DNA from: Cyclobacteriaceae bacterium
Lineage (GTDB): Bacteria > Bacteroidota > Bacteroidia > Cytophagales > Cyclobacteriaceae
Reading direction: 5' to 3'
Length of the DNA stretch: 64,000 nt
NCBI GenBank assembly: GCA_020436165.1
Contig: JAGQYI010000029.1
Span: 62,001-126,000 of the forward strand
Positions 26,140 through 34,275 of this stretch are shown piece after piece. Positions within the stretch are counted from its first letter, which is position 1; every line of letters starts with the position of its first letter. A program made the translations under genes and the position numbers. The notes below the pieces were generated by a model, which worked only from the letters and a program-made list of their open reading frames with translations, searched no databases and was not told where the DNA came from.

Positions 26140-28188
26140 ATGAAGCTTATTTCTACACTTTTTGCAGTTACCTTTTCTGCTACAACGCTGTTTGCTCAGG
26201 TACTGTTTGATCCGGATACCGTTAAACCAGGCCAGTTTGACTACGGTAAAATGTGGACGTTTGACAATCCACCACTTGACTACTTTGAGCAAACCTACAA
26301 TTTCAGACCCACTGATGAGTGGATGGAAGCCGTGAGGCTTTCAACTGTTCGCCTTCCCGGCTGTACCGGTTCGTTTATATCACCCGATGGGCTTATAATG
26401 ACCAACCACCATTGCTCCAGAGGAGCAGCTGTGCTAAGTACTACTCCGGAAGAAGCCGTGCTTGAAAAAGGTTATTTAGCCGAAACATTGGAGCAGGAAC
26501 GAAAGCTAAAAAACTTCTATGTTGATCAGCTTAGGGAAATAGCCGACATAACAGAGGAGGTTAAATCGCTTATGAAAGGTGGGATTGCTGAAACTGATGC
26601 TTTTGATAAGGTTAAAAACGAATATGCTGCAAAGGAAGATTGGAAAGGATTAACCCTTCAGGTATTAACGTTTTACAGTGGGGGAAAATACTCTCTTTAT
26701 GGATTTAAGCGCTACTCAGATATTCGTTTGGTATTTATACCTGAAGAACAGCTAGGCTTCTTTGGTGGCGATCCTGATAACTTCACATATCCAAGATATG
26801 ATCTTGACTGCTCGTTTTTACGGGCATACGATGAAAATGGTGAACCTATGAATACAAGTGATAACTACTTTAAATTCAACCCTAATGGGATATTCGAAGA
26901 TGAATTGGTTTTTGTTATCGGGAATCCGGGAAGTACAGGCAGGTACCGAACCATGGCACAGTTGAACTTTGATAAGGAATACTTTCTACCGGTGTCCTTA
27001 GCTTTCTTTAGAGATCGCATCAATCTGTTGCACACGTATAATTCAACCGCTCACAGCGATAGTGTTGAAAATGTAATCTTTTCCCTTTCAAATGCGAACA
27101 AATCGTACGGTGGACGCTTGGAAGGATTATACAATGGCTATTTTATGACGCGTAAGACAAAACTCGAGGATATGAATAAGCAAGCTGTGCTTGCCAGGGA
27201 AGGAGAGAATATGTGGGACGAAATAGAAAAGAATATGGATAAGCTTTCAGCCTATGCTGCCGAAGCTCGCTTCCTGAATCCGTATACCAATTATCCCATC
27301 AACGGACATGTTATGATTCTGATTCACCAGTTAAATAACTATAAAGTAGCACTTGAATCAAATGATGAATCTAAAATAGAAGCTGCGGCAAAGGATATTG
27401 AAAAAACCGTGGCCAAAGTAAACAAAGAGGTAGATGGAACCATTTTTGGGATGGTGTTGAAAGAATTGAGGGATTATTCAACTTCTAACGATTATGTTAT
27501 TTCCTACTTGGATGGAGCATCTCCATTGGAGAAAGCTTCTTGGGTATTGGACAATTCATCCATTTTACAAGGTAAGAAATTGCCTAAATCAGTAAAATCT
27601 TTTGCTTCGAGCAAGGATCCATTGATTGAAGCATCAGAGCTGTTTGTTACTAAATACATTGAAGCTGCAGGCCAATCAAGGGCGATCAATCAGGCAAATA
27701 AAGCATTGGAAGAAAAAATAATAAATGCTCAGTTTGCCGTTTCAGGTTCACAGTCACCACCGGATGCAACCTTTTCCTTACGTATAGCCGATGGTAGGGT
27801 AAAGGGATATGGCTATAATGGCACTCAGGCTCCTTATCAAACCACTTACTTTGGTATGTACGATCGCTACTATTCCAATAATGGGCAAGCGCCCTGGTCG
27901 TTGCCACAGCGCTGGTTAAACCCACCAGCAGGGCTGTTAAAATCACCGCTAAACTTTGTAGCTACGTTTGATACTATAGGTGGTAATTCAGGCAGTCCTG
28001 TTATTAATAAGAATAGGGAAGTGGTTGGTCTTAATTTTGATTCTAACCTGGAGCGCTTACCTGTTCGAAGCATTATGTATGATCCGAACTATGGTAGATC
28101 GGTAGGTGTGCAAATGGGTGGTATTTATGCGGCTCTAAAATATATTTATAAAGCGGATAGATTACTTGAGGAATTAGATGTTGAATAA
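26140..28188 (+). CDS. S46 family dipeptidyl-peptidase (DPP7/DPP11-like)
   Basis: A periplasmic serine exopeptidase that removes dipeptides from the N-terminus of peptides. The 682 residues start with a signal peptide (MKLISTLFAVTFSATTLFAQ). The chymotrypsin-like catalytic parts are all present: His in IMTNHHCSRG (about 88-94), an Asp-containing segment DNFTYPRYDLDCSFLRAYD, and Ser617 in TIGGNSGSPVINK. The helical lid that contacts the peptide N-terminus lies between them. In DPP11 an Arg, and in DPP7 a Gly, at the FDxN position after the Ser loop sets P1 specificity; here it reads LNFDSNLER, a Ser, so the substrate preference is not clear. It ends at a bidirectional terminator shared with the AraC gene. 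Confidence 0.92.
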   Translation: MKLISTLFAVTFSATTLFAQVLFDPDTVKPGQFDYGKMWTFDNPPLDYFEQTYNFRPTDEWMEAVRLSTVRLPGCTGSFISPDGLIMTNHHCSRGAAVLSTTPEEAVLEKGYLAETLEQERKLKNFYVDQLREIADITEEVKSLMKGGIAETDAFDKVKNEYAAKEDWKGLTLQVLTFYSGGKYSLYGFKRYSDIRLVFIPEEQLGFFGGDPDNFTYPRYDLDCSFLRAYDENGEPMNTSDNYFKFNPNGIFEDELVFVIGNPGSTGRYRTMAQLNFDKEYFLPVSLAFFRDRINLLHTYNSTAHSDSVENVIFSLSNANKSYGGRLEGLYNGYFMTRKTKLEDMNKQAVLAREGENMWDEIEKNMDKLSAYAAEARFLNPYTNYPINGHVMILIHQLNNYKVALESNDESKIEAAAKDIEKTVAKVNKEVDGTIFGMVLKELRDYSTSNDYVISYLDGASPLEKASWVLDNSSILQGKKLPKSVKSFASSKDPLIEASELFVTKYIEAAGQSRAINQANKALEEKIINAQFAVSGSQSPPDATFSLRIADGRVKGYGYNGTQAPYQTTYFGMYDRYYSNNGQAPWSLPQRWLNPPAGLLKSPLNFVATFDTIGGNSGSPVINKNREVVGLNFDSNLERLPVRSIMYDPNYGRSVGVQMGGIYAALKYIYKADRLLEELDVE

Positions 28189-28210
28189 TTAGAAGTGTTT
28201 CTTTTCTTGA

Positions 28211-28244
28211 TAAAAGCCCTGTAAAAACAGGGCTTTTATTTTAG
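28211..28244. terminator. Bidirectional terminator between S46 peptidase and AraC genes
   Basis: TAAAAGCCCTG (28211-28221) pairs with CAGGGCTTTTA (28228-28238), 11 bp with a 6-base loop. T-tracts are present on both sides, so it can serve both convergent genes. Confidence 0.93.
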
Positions 28245-28248
28245 CATA

Positions 28249-29175
28249 TTACTCACTGATTTCTGTGATTTGCCATGCTTTAGGAGTCATGCCTACTTCT
28301 TGCTTAAATGCTTTTACAAAATGGGAGAGGTTTTCAAAACCACATGAAAAGCAAACGCTAGTTATACTAATGTTGGGCGACCTAAGCTCTCTTTTCGCAA
28401 GCTTAATTCGTTCTTTAAGAATATATTGGGATGGGGTTTCACCCATAGCTTCTTTAAATTTCTTAAAGAAGCTTGCCCTGCTCATGCAGGCTTTATCAGC
28501 CAATTTAGTTAGGTCAATTCTAGACCTCAGGTTGGTTTTAATATGCTGTATAGCTGCGGCAAGTGCATTGTTGGCGGATAACTTGTTATAAGAAGACTCA
28601 AACAAAACCCTTGCTTGTGTTTGCATAAGTCTAATGAGCATCTCCCTTAAGGTAAGCTCCACCATTAAATCTTTTACCTTACCTTTTTCGCTTTGGGTTA
28701 TTTGTACAATGCGATTAATGGTGCCTGCCAGCTCCTCATTATTGATCATATGAAAAATAGAAGCATCAATCTCCCAACCACTCCAGCTGGAGTCTTTGGG
28801 GTGGTACTCATTTAGTATTTCTATGGTCTTTTTAATTACATCATCCGAAATGGTAAGTGCCAGGCATTGGGTAGGGCTGCGTGATCTGGCCTCAGGAAAA
28901 TCAATGGTCATTAATTCACCGGGAGGGATAATAACAGACTCACCCGGTAAGTAATCGAATGTGGCTTTCTCGGGTAGTTTCATAATCTTCTTACCCGTAA
29001 GCATACTGGTAAGAACAAAATGATCGAACATAAGTTCTACATTCTCAGCTACTTGATGTGTTTCAAATAGATTGAGTTCGCACGTATCAAACGAATGAGC
29101 CGTTCTGTTTTCCACTAATGTGAATAACGATCTTTCCTCCCGTGCTCTAAATGGTTCAATCAGATGTCTTCTCAC
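28249..29175 (-). CDS. AraC-family transcriptional regulator
   Basis: A 308-residue regulator. Residues 1-200 form an AraC-type N-terminal ligand or cupin-like domain (FDYLPGESVIIPPGELMTID). The C-terminal two HTH motifs start near residue 205: RIDLTKLADKACMSRASFFK, then FKEAMGETPSQYILKERIKL, and ITSVCFSCGFENLSHFVKAF. It is divergent from the aldehyde dehydrogenase gene across 190 bp that contain a tandem repeat suitable for AraC binding, so it probably controls that gene and perhaps itself. AraC regulators with this type of N-terminus are commonly found beside alcohol or aldehyde metabolism genes. Confidence 0.92.
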   Translation of the reverse strand: MRRHLIEPFRAREERSLFTLVENRTAHSFDTCELNLFETHQVAENVELMFDHFVLTSMLTGKKIMKLPEKATFDYLPGESVIIPPGELMTIDFPEARSRSPTQCLALTISDDVIKKTIEILNEYHPKDSSWSGWEIDASIFHMINNEELAGTINRIVQITQSEKGKVKDLMVELTLREMLIRLMQTQARVLFESSYNKLSANNALAAAIQHIKTNLRSRIDLTKLADKACMSRASFFKKFKEAMGETPSQYILKERIKLAKRELRSPNISITSVCFSCGFENLSHFVKAFKQEVGMTPKAWQITEISE

Positions 29176-29273
29176 CTAAAAGAGGGTTGTTTGATTTCGA
29201 ATATATAACTATTTGATCGAAAATAATTGAAGCTGAGACGATTAATCCTTGCAGAAATATACAATTTAAAAAT

Positions 29274-29312
29274 ATTTAGACGCTCAGCAAACTGATTTAG
29301 ACGCTGAGCAAA
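29274..29312. promoter_or_regulatory. Tandem 18-bp repeat, probable AraC operator
   Basis: ATTTAGACGCTCAGCAAA (29274-29291) and ATTTAGACGCTGAGCAAA (29295-29312) differ at one base and start exactly 21 bp apart, two helical turns, the usual arrangement of AraC half-sites. The single difference turns GCTCAGC into its own reverse complement GCTGAGC. The repeats lie 54 bp before the aldehyde dehydrogenase ATG. Confidence 0.7.
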
Positions 29313-29365
29313 ATATTTGGAAAATAATAAAATCAGTTTTAAAGAATTAACATAAAAACTATACC

Positions 29366-30889
29366 ATGGAAACACTGATCGAAGAACAAAAAGTGGTCAA
29401 AAGACCTGAATTTAAGCAACGCTATGAGCATTTCATAGGAGGACAATGGGTTAAACCCAGCAGTGGTGAATATTTTGATAATATTAGCCCAATTGATGGC
29501 AAACCATTTACACAGGCTGCCAGAGGAAACAAAGAAGACATTAATAAGGCTTTGGACGCTGCACATGCAGCTTTCCCAAAATGGTCTACTACTGCTGCGG
29601 CAGTTCGTAGCAATGTGCTGTTAAAAATCGCGGATATTATTGAGGAGAACCTTGAATATCTTGCCAGAGTAGAAACTATTGACAACGGTAAGGCGCTTCG
29701 CGAAACACGCGCTGCAGACCTGCCTTTATGTGTAGACCATTTCCGCTATTTTGCGGGCGCTATTCGTGCTGATGAAAGCACTATGTCGGAACACGATGCT
29801 ACCACGGTAAGCATCAACTTGCAAGAGCCACTAGGTGTGGTTGGGCAAATTATTCCCTGGAACTTCCCATTACTTATGGCAACATGGAAAATTGCACCTG
29901 CATTGGCAGCAGGCTGCTGCACGGTTGTAAAGCCAGCCGAGCAAACGCCTACCAGTATAATGGCACTAATGGAGTTAATTCAGGATGTGGTACCTGCAGG
30001 TGTGCTTAATGTAGTTACTGGTTTTGGAGTTGAAGCAGGTAAGCCATTGGCTACTTCACCAAGAGTGGCTAAAGTGGCCTTTACAGGCGAAACCACCACG
30101 GGTAGATTGATCATGCAATATGCCTCTGAAAACCTTATTCCGGTTACAATGGAACTAGGAGGTAAGTCTCCTAACATTTTTATGCCTAGCATAGCAGATA
30201 AAGACGATGCTTTCTTTGACAAGTGTGTGGAAGGTGCTGTAATGTTTGCTTTGAACCAAGGTGAGGTTTGTACGTGTCCATCACGTATTTTGGTACACGA
30301 GTCTATTTACGACAAGTTTATGGAGCGTGTGGTTGAACGTACTAAAGCCATAAAAATGGGCAATCCATTGGCAGAAGATACCATGATGGGAGCTCAGGCT
30401 TCAAACGATCAGTACGAAAAAATACTTTCGTACATGGATATTGGAAAGCAAGAAGGCGCTGAAGTGCTTTGCGGTGGTGCACCAGCAAAACTTAATTCAG
30501 GGTTAGAAGAAGGTTATTACATACAGCCAACCATATTGAAAGGGCACAACAAAATGCGTGTGTTCCAGGAAGAAATATTTGGCCCTGTTACTTCAGTAAC
30601 AACTTTCAAAACAGTTGAAGAAGCTATTGAAATTGCCAATGATACCTTGTACGGACTAGGTGCCGGCCTTTGGACACGCGATGCGCATGAAATTTACACC
30701 ATACCACGCGCCATTCAGGCGGGTCGTGTTTGGGTAAACTGCTACCATGCATACCCTGCACATGCTCCATTTGGTGGATATAAAAAATCTGGTTTTGGTA
30801 GAGAAACACATAAAATGATGTTGAACCACTACCGAAATACCAAAAACATGTTGATCTCTTACGATCAGAATAAACTAGGATTCTTTTAA
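29366..30889 (+). CDS. NAD(P)-dependent aldehyde dehydrogenase
   Basis: Oxidises an aldehyde to the acid in the cytoplasm. The 507 residues show the whole family signature: [20 protein letters not shown], cofactor binding in [14 protein letters not shown], the general base Glu in [11 protein letters not shown], the nucleophile Cys302 in [11 protein letters not shown] and EEIFGPV near the C-terminus. The pattern NQGEVCTC and the DUF779 neighbour match the acetaldehyde dehydrogenase AldB/ExaC group. Transcription is probably controlled by the divergent AraC gene. A terminator-like hairpin separates it from the DUF779 gene. Confidence 0.94.
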   Translation: METLIEEQKVVKRPEFKQRYEHFIGGQWVKPSSGEYFDNISPIDGKPFTQAARGNKEDINKALDAAHAAFPKWSTTAAAVRSNVLLKIADIIEENLEYLARVETIDNGKALRETRAADLPLCVDHFRYFAGAIRADESTMSEHDATTVSINLQEPLGVVGQIIPWNFPLLMATWKIAPALAAGCCTVVKPAEQTPTSIMALMELIQDVVPAGVLNVVTGFGVEAGKPLATSPRVAKVAFTGETTTGRLIMQYASENLIPVTMELGGKSPNIFMPSIADKDDAFFDKCVEGAVMFALNQGEVCTCPSRILVHESIYDKFMERVVERTKAIKMGNPLAEDTMMGAQASNDQYEKILSYMDIGKQEGAEVLCGGAPAKLNSGLEEGYYIQPTILKGHNKMRVFQEEIFGPVTSVTTFKTVEEAIEIANDTLYGLGAGLWTRDAHEIYTIPRAIQAGRVWVNCYHAYPAHAPFGGYKKSGFGRETHKMMLNHYRNTKNMLISYDQNKLGFF

Positions 30890-30921
30890 TCGGCCACTAC
30901 CGGTTTTTGTTTGGATTAGTA

Positions 30922-30950
30922 GGGGCACCCTTGGGGTGCCTTTATTTTTA
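30922..30950 (+). terminator. Rho-independent terminator between aldehyde dehydrogenase and DUF779 genes
   Basis: GGCACCC (30924-30930) pairs with GGGTGCC (30934-30940) around a 3-base loop, followed by TTTATTTTTA. It may partly attenuate the downstream gene, which has no obvious promoter of its own. Confidence 0.8.
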
Positions 30951-30961
30951 ATGTGTACAAA

Positions 30962-31339
30962 ATGAAAAAAGTAGAAAGAATTTCAGCTACCAAAGAAGCA
31001 ATTAAAGTTATTGCAACGCTTCGTAAGCGGTTTGGCCCTTTAATGTTCCACCAAAGTGGTGGGTGCTGCGATGGCTCGCAGCCCATGTGCTTTGAAGATG
31101 GCGACTTTAAAGTAGGAAATAGCGATATACAATTGGGCGAGATTGATGGATGCCCTTTTTATATGTCACGCGACCAGTACGAATACTGGAAACACACCCA
31201 TTTAACCCTGGACATTACACCCGGCAGAGGCTCCAGCTTTTCGCTGGAAATACCTATGGGTATTCGGTTTATTATTAAATCACGCTTACTAACCGATGAA
31301 GAGTACAATGCGCTAAAGGAGCAGGGGGTGTTGGAGTAG
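30962..31339 (+). CDS. DUF779 protein
   Basis: A 125-residue protein of the DUF779 family, which is regularly found beside aldehyde dehydrogenase genes, as here. Conserved features are FHQSGGCCDGSQPMCFEDGD (with Cys residues that could bind a metal) and GCPFYMSRDQYEYWKHTHLT, with a C-terminal strand GSSFSLEIPMGIRF. I chose ATG 30962 over GTG 30953. Its biochemical function is not established. The ATG is only 12 bases from the end of the terminator hairpin and T-tract. Confidence 0.88.
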   Translation: MKKVERISATKEAIKVIATLRKRFGPLMFHQSGGCCDGSQPMCFEDGDFKVGNSDIQLGEIDGCPFYMSRDQYEYWKHTHLTLDITPGRGSSFSLEIPMGIRFIIKSRLLTDEEYNALKEQGVLE

Positions 31340-31382
31340 TTTTTTTAGAGAATAAGTATTAGGTTGTATTGGAGTCAAAATC

Positions 31383-31403
31383 TGGTCTGTGGGATACAGA
31401 CCA
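31383..31403. repeat. Perfect 8-bp hairpin in intergenic DNA
   Basis: TGGTCTGT and ACAGACCA are separated by GGGAT. There is no T-tract, so it is not an obvious terminator. The surrounding 31340-31493 holds no gene that I can see, but has a second short hairpin (TTGCGC/GCGCAA, about 31425-31444). Confidence 0.4.
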
Positions 31404-31493
31404 AGGTTTTGGAGTATGAAATCGTTGCGCAGTTCGGAGCGCAAACTTATCAAGCTACAAAGCCGTTTATTAATTGTTTTATGTTTTAAATAT

Positions 31494-31533
31494 ACCGCAA
31501 CGCGAGCAATGCTTTATACCACGTGTTGTGGGT
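31494..31533. repeat. attC-like imperfect hairpin, left end of cassette
   Basis: ACCGCAACGCG (31494-31504) pairs with CACGTGTTGTGGGT (31520-31533) through G-C, A-T and two G-T pairs with one bulged base. A single bulged base in a hairpin with GTT/AAC core bases is like an integron attC site, but the classical RYYYAAC/GTTRRRY cores are not met in full. Confidence 0.4.
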
Positions 31534-32587
31534 AGTACTTCACTTATTATTTTCAATTATCCGTATTGTATTTGTCACAGAATATGTGGCTTCTAAACAT
31601 ATACCGGCATCAATCTTGTTTGCAGTTCGTCTATGTTGTAAATCCACTGATAAATCTATTGCTGCTCTTAAATACTTTCTGAGAGCAGATTTTGATTTTC
31701 CTGATAACTCATTCTCTACATATATTTCCAATCTTCTTTTTGCATCAGTTTGACTTGGATTTACTTCATCTATCAATTCATGTTTATCGCTGTCAAATAA
31801 TATCTGTCCGAGTGTGATAAAAATCTCTCTACAAAGCAGTCCAATTTGCTGAAAGTCCTCCTCATTATTTGCAAGTCCTAATTGTTTATTTGTCTTTCCT
31901 AGAACTCTATCAACTCTATCCCATCCAGTTAAAGGAATCTCATCTCGTGAAATTTCTTTTGTATCCACAATGGACTTAAGCACTTGCTTAAACAGATCTG
32001 TGATATATTTTCGCCTTTCTTTGTATGAGCCGTAATGTTCCTTATAATAATGATACCATTCCCATAAGTCTTCAAAATCCAGTTTGAAGTCAATTTCAAA
32101 GCTAGTTATCAACTTATCTGTTTGCTTTTTAAGTATTATATATTCATCATTCTTCTCTTGTATTGTATTTAATCCTGTGCCTATTCTAATCAGTAATGAT
32201 TTAAGAATAAGTAAGTCACACAAAAGTTCTTTTTTAGGACTAATCGATTGACCATTATCATCCTCAAAAGACAAAGAATTAATTGATTCATTAATTGTCT
32301 TATCATTTTCTTTGATAACAGTTAATAGTCTATCACGCTCATAATGCAATAAATAATCAATTGTCTTACAAACTTTTGGATTAGCACTAATTTTCAAAAT
32401 ACATTTAGAGGTAGGCCCTACAAGAAAGTGGTCTTCAAATTCTTCTATCTGTTCATATTTTATACCAGATAAAAGCATTGCTAAATCAGCATTATTAGCA
32501 TCTCTCAAGTAATTTATGATATTTTCGCTAATCTCAATCACGTTTAGTTTTTATCAAGACGGTAATTTTCAGGGTATTACCCACAAC
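31525..32587. mobile_element. Candidate single-gene mobile cassette bounded by inverted repeats
   Basis: GTTGTGGGTAGTAC (31525-31538) and GTATTACCCACAAC (32574-32587) are inverted repeats with one mismatch in 14. They enclose exactly one ORF: the left repeat ends one base before its stop codon and the right lies 32 bp before its start. No transposase or integrase is present, and no target duplication is seen. The best reading is an integron-like or other ORF cassette. This is an inference from layout. Confidence 0.45.
31540..32541 (-). CDS. Unknown protein in IR-bounded cassette, possibly defence-related
   Basis: A 333-residue soluble protein starting at GTG 32541. It is mainly helical by eye, charged and Leu/Ile-rich, with no signal or membrane segment. 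The C-terminal 90 residues (DFQQIGLLCREIFITLGQIL, then EVNPSQTDAKRRLEIYVENE, KSALRKYLRAAIDLSVDLQH, RRTANKIDAGICLEAT) resemble a helical domain that I associate with abortive-infection or HEPN-like proteins, but no canonical RxxxxxH motif can be fixed. The gene is more AT-rich and less patterned than its neighbours and lies alone on the minus strand between inverted repeats, which suggests transfer. Function is not assigned. Confidence 0.6.
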   Translation of the reverse strand: MIEISENIINYLRDANNADLAMLLSGIKYEQIEEFEDHFLVGPTSKCILKISANPKVCKTIDYLLHYERDRLLTVIKENDKTINESINSLSFEDDNGQSISPKKELLCDLLILKSLLIRIGTGLNTIQEKNDEYIILKKQTDKLITSFEIDFKLDFEDLWEWYHYYKEHYGSYKERRKYITDLFKQVLKSIVDTKEISRDEIPLTGWDRVDRVLGKTNKQLGLANNEEDFQQIGLLCREIFITLGQILFDSDKHELIDEVNPSQTDAKRRLEIYVENELSGKSKSALRKYLRAAIDLSVDLQHRRTANKIDAGICLEATYSVTNTIRIIENNK

Positions 32588-32614
32588 TAGTGTATAAACG
32601 GCACTAGCCGTTGT
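32583..32614. repeat. attC-like hairpin, right end of cassette
   Basis: ACAACTAGTG (32583-32592) pairs with CACTAG and TTGT in 32602-32614, with a 3-base bulge. An alternative fold uses AACGGC and GCCGTT within 32597-32612. The region 32615-32727 before the TfoX gene is AT-rich with repeated TTATAAAC and holds no gene that I can see. Confidence 0.35.
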
Positions 32615-32727
32615 AAGTGTTTATAAACAATTATAAACATTTGTAGTTGTATAAAGAATAGAAATAATTGAATTAAGTCTCTTTTCGAAATGAGCTCTAA
32701 AGTTATTTTTTATTTTAGATACCCATT

Positions 32728-33060
32728 ATGGCCTACACCCAAGATTTCTTCAACTTTGTAAATGAGCAGCTCTCAGAATTTGGTGTATTTGATACGCGCA
32801 AAATGTTTGGAGGCATCGGGTATTATAAGGAGGGAGTGATGTTTGCCCTTTTGGGCAATGATCAATTCTGCCTTAAAGCAGACGAAACAACTATTTCTCA
32901 GTTTGAAACGTATGGAATGAAAGCGTTTATGTCGAGCGAGAAAAACAAAGGATTGCCTTACTGGCAAGTACCTGTGGAAATACTGGAAGATAAGCACGAA
33001 TTAGCCCTTTGGGCTAAAAAAGCATTTGAAATAGCCATCAAAACCAAAAAGAAGAAATAG
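32728..33060 (+). CDS. TfoX/Sxy N-terminal domain protein
   Basis: A 110-residue protein with only the TfoX N-terminal domain: FGVFDTRKMFGGIGYYKEGV, then MFALLGNDQFCLKADETT and LPYWQVPVEILEDKHELALW. In Gammaproteobacteria TfoX/Sxy activates competence genes, but short one-domain relatives are widespread and of unknown function, so a competence role should not be assumed. It is followed after 1 bp by a VOC protein and probably shares its transcript. Confidence 0.88.
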   Translation: MAYTQDFFNFVNEQLSEFGVFDTRKMFGGIGYYKEGVMFALLGNDQFCLKADETTISQFETYGMKAFMSSEKNKGLPYWQVPVEILEDKHELALWAKKAFEIAIKTKKKK

Positions 33061-33061
33061 C

Positions 33062-33445
33062 ATGGATGCACAATCAAACAACATTAACTGGTTTGAGATA
33101 CCCGTAGCCGATATGGACAGGGCACGCAAGTTTTACGAAACCATTTTTGACTTTATCATGGAAACCCAGGATCTGGGGAATTTTCAACTGGCCTTTTTCC
33201 CTGGGGGCATGACATCACCACATGCCACAGGAGCATTAGCGCAAAGCGCTGCTCATAAACCAAGCCCGGATGGCACCATTGTATACCTAAATGCAAACCC
33301 TGCATTAGATGACGTTATAGGAAGGGTAGAAGCTGCCGGTGGCAAAGTGGTAGTGCCCAAAACCCAAATCACAGAGGAAATAGGCTTCATGGCTTTTTTT
33401 GAAGATACGGAAGGCAATCGGGTGGCTCTTCATTCGCAGAATTAA
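33062..33445 (+). CDS. VOC/glyoxalase-like protein
   Basis: A 127-residue single-module protein of the vicinal oxygen chelate fold: INWFEIPVADMDRARKFYET at the start, then GGMTSPHATGALAQ, DGTIVYLNANPALDDVIGRV, and GFMAFFEDTEGNRVALHS at the end, where the Glu and His of such folds usually bind a metal. No specific substrate can be assigned; glyoxalase I, dioxygenases and antibiotic resistance proteins share this fold. It starts 1 bp after the TfoX-like gene. Confidence 0.88.
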   Translation: MDAQSNNINWFEIPVADMDRARKFYETIFDFIMETQDLGNFQLAFFPGGMTSPHATGALAQSAAHKPSPDGTIVYLNANPALDDVIGRVEAAGGKVVVPKTQITEEIGFMAFFEDTEGNRVALHSQN

Positions 33446-33468
33446 TAATCCACTTACCTGCTATTAGT

Positions 33469-33975
33469 ATGAAAGTATCAATCATTACATTTCTTATTAG
33501 TTTTTGTTTACTGTTTTCTAATTCAGAAACCTATGCGCAATCAGCGCTTGATAAACGGTTAGATACACTTTTAAGCTATACGGTTCCTGTTATAAAACAG
33601 GATGAATTGGCACGTATACTTGCGAATAAGAATATAACTCTGCTCGATACACGTACACAATCAGAGTATGATGTGAGTCATCTGAAAGGTGCCAAATTTA
33701 TTGATTACGATGCTTTTGCCCCTGAAATGGTAGCTGGAATGGATAAGAATGAACCGGTGGTGGTTTATTGTTCGGTAGGTTACAGAAGTGAGAAAATTGG
33801 TGAAAAGCTAAAGGAATTGGGATTTTCAAATGTTCAAAATCTTTACGGAGGAATTTTTGAATGGAAGAACCATGATCATGTAGTAGTTAACGATAATAAC
33901 ACACCAACCGATAGTGTGCATGTGTATGACGCTGATTGGGGGCAATATTTGCACAAGGGTATTAAGATTCATTAA
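33469..33975 (+). CDS. Exported rhodanese-like protein
   Basis: A 168-residue rhodanese-domain protein with signal peptide MKVSIITFLISFCLLFSNSE, cleavage near TYAQ-S. The domain includes ITLLDTRTQSEYDVSHLKGA and the active loop VVVYCSVGYRSEKI with the catalytic Cys101, then NLYGGIFEWKNHDHVVV. It probably moves sulfane sulfur or has a related role in the periplasm. A decayed copy of its C-terminal half lies at 35607-35822, beyond the beta-barrel gene, so an ancestral tandem pair was probably present. Confidence 0.9.
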   Translation: MKVSIITFLISFCLLFSNSETYAQSALDKRLDTLLSYTVPVIKQDELARILANKNITLLDTRTQSEYDVSHLKGAKFIDYDAFAPEMVAGMDKNEPVVVYCSVGYRSEKIGEKLKELGFSNVQNLYGGIFEWKNHDHVVVNDNNTPTDSVHVYDADWGQYLHKGIKIH

Positions 33976-34275
33976 ACTCAAGCTTAAAAACCTTTATTTG
34001 CTTTTCTTGTTCTCCTCAATTTTTCTTTAGGTCTTTGTAGACCCCTGCACAAATAGGATTACCACAAGAAGGAAAATCTAGCTTCGTAAAATATCGGTTG
34101 AGATAAAACTTTCAATTGAAAAATAAAGAGCAGTAAGAATTATGTAGTTGATGTTTTGAAATAAATGGAGGTAACGCTAGAAACCACTCCCATTTAGCTT
34201 TTATTCAAATTAAACAAGTATAACTTGATGTAAAGAGTCAACGAATCAAAATTATTTTTGAGGATCAACGTATTA
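33976..34275. other. Intergenic 300 bp without a recognised gene
   Basis: AT-rich, with a small GTCT-TTGT-AGAC hairpin near 34033 and a 12-bp palindrome TTTCAATTGAAA near 34110. I see no ORF with convincing coding character. It separates the rhodanese gene from the convergent beta-barrel gene. Confidence 0.5.

Noticed and set aside
31383-31403. Terminator of the DUF779 gene
   Set aside because: The stem is good, but there is no T-tract after it on either strand.
31525-32587. Insertion sequence
   Set aside because: The enclosed protein has no transposase motif and no target-site duplication is visible at the ends.
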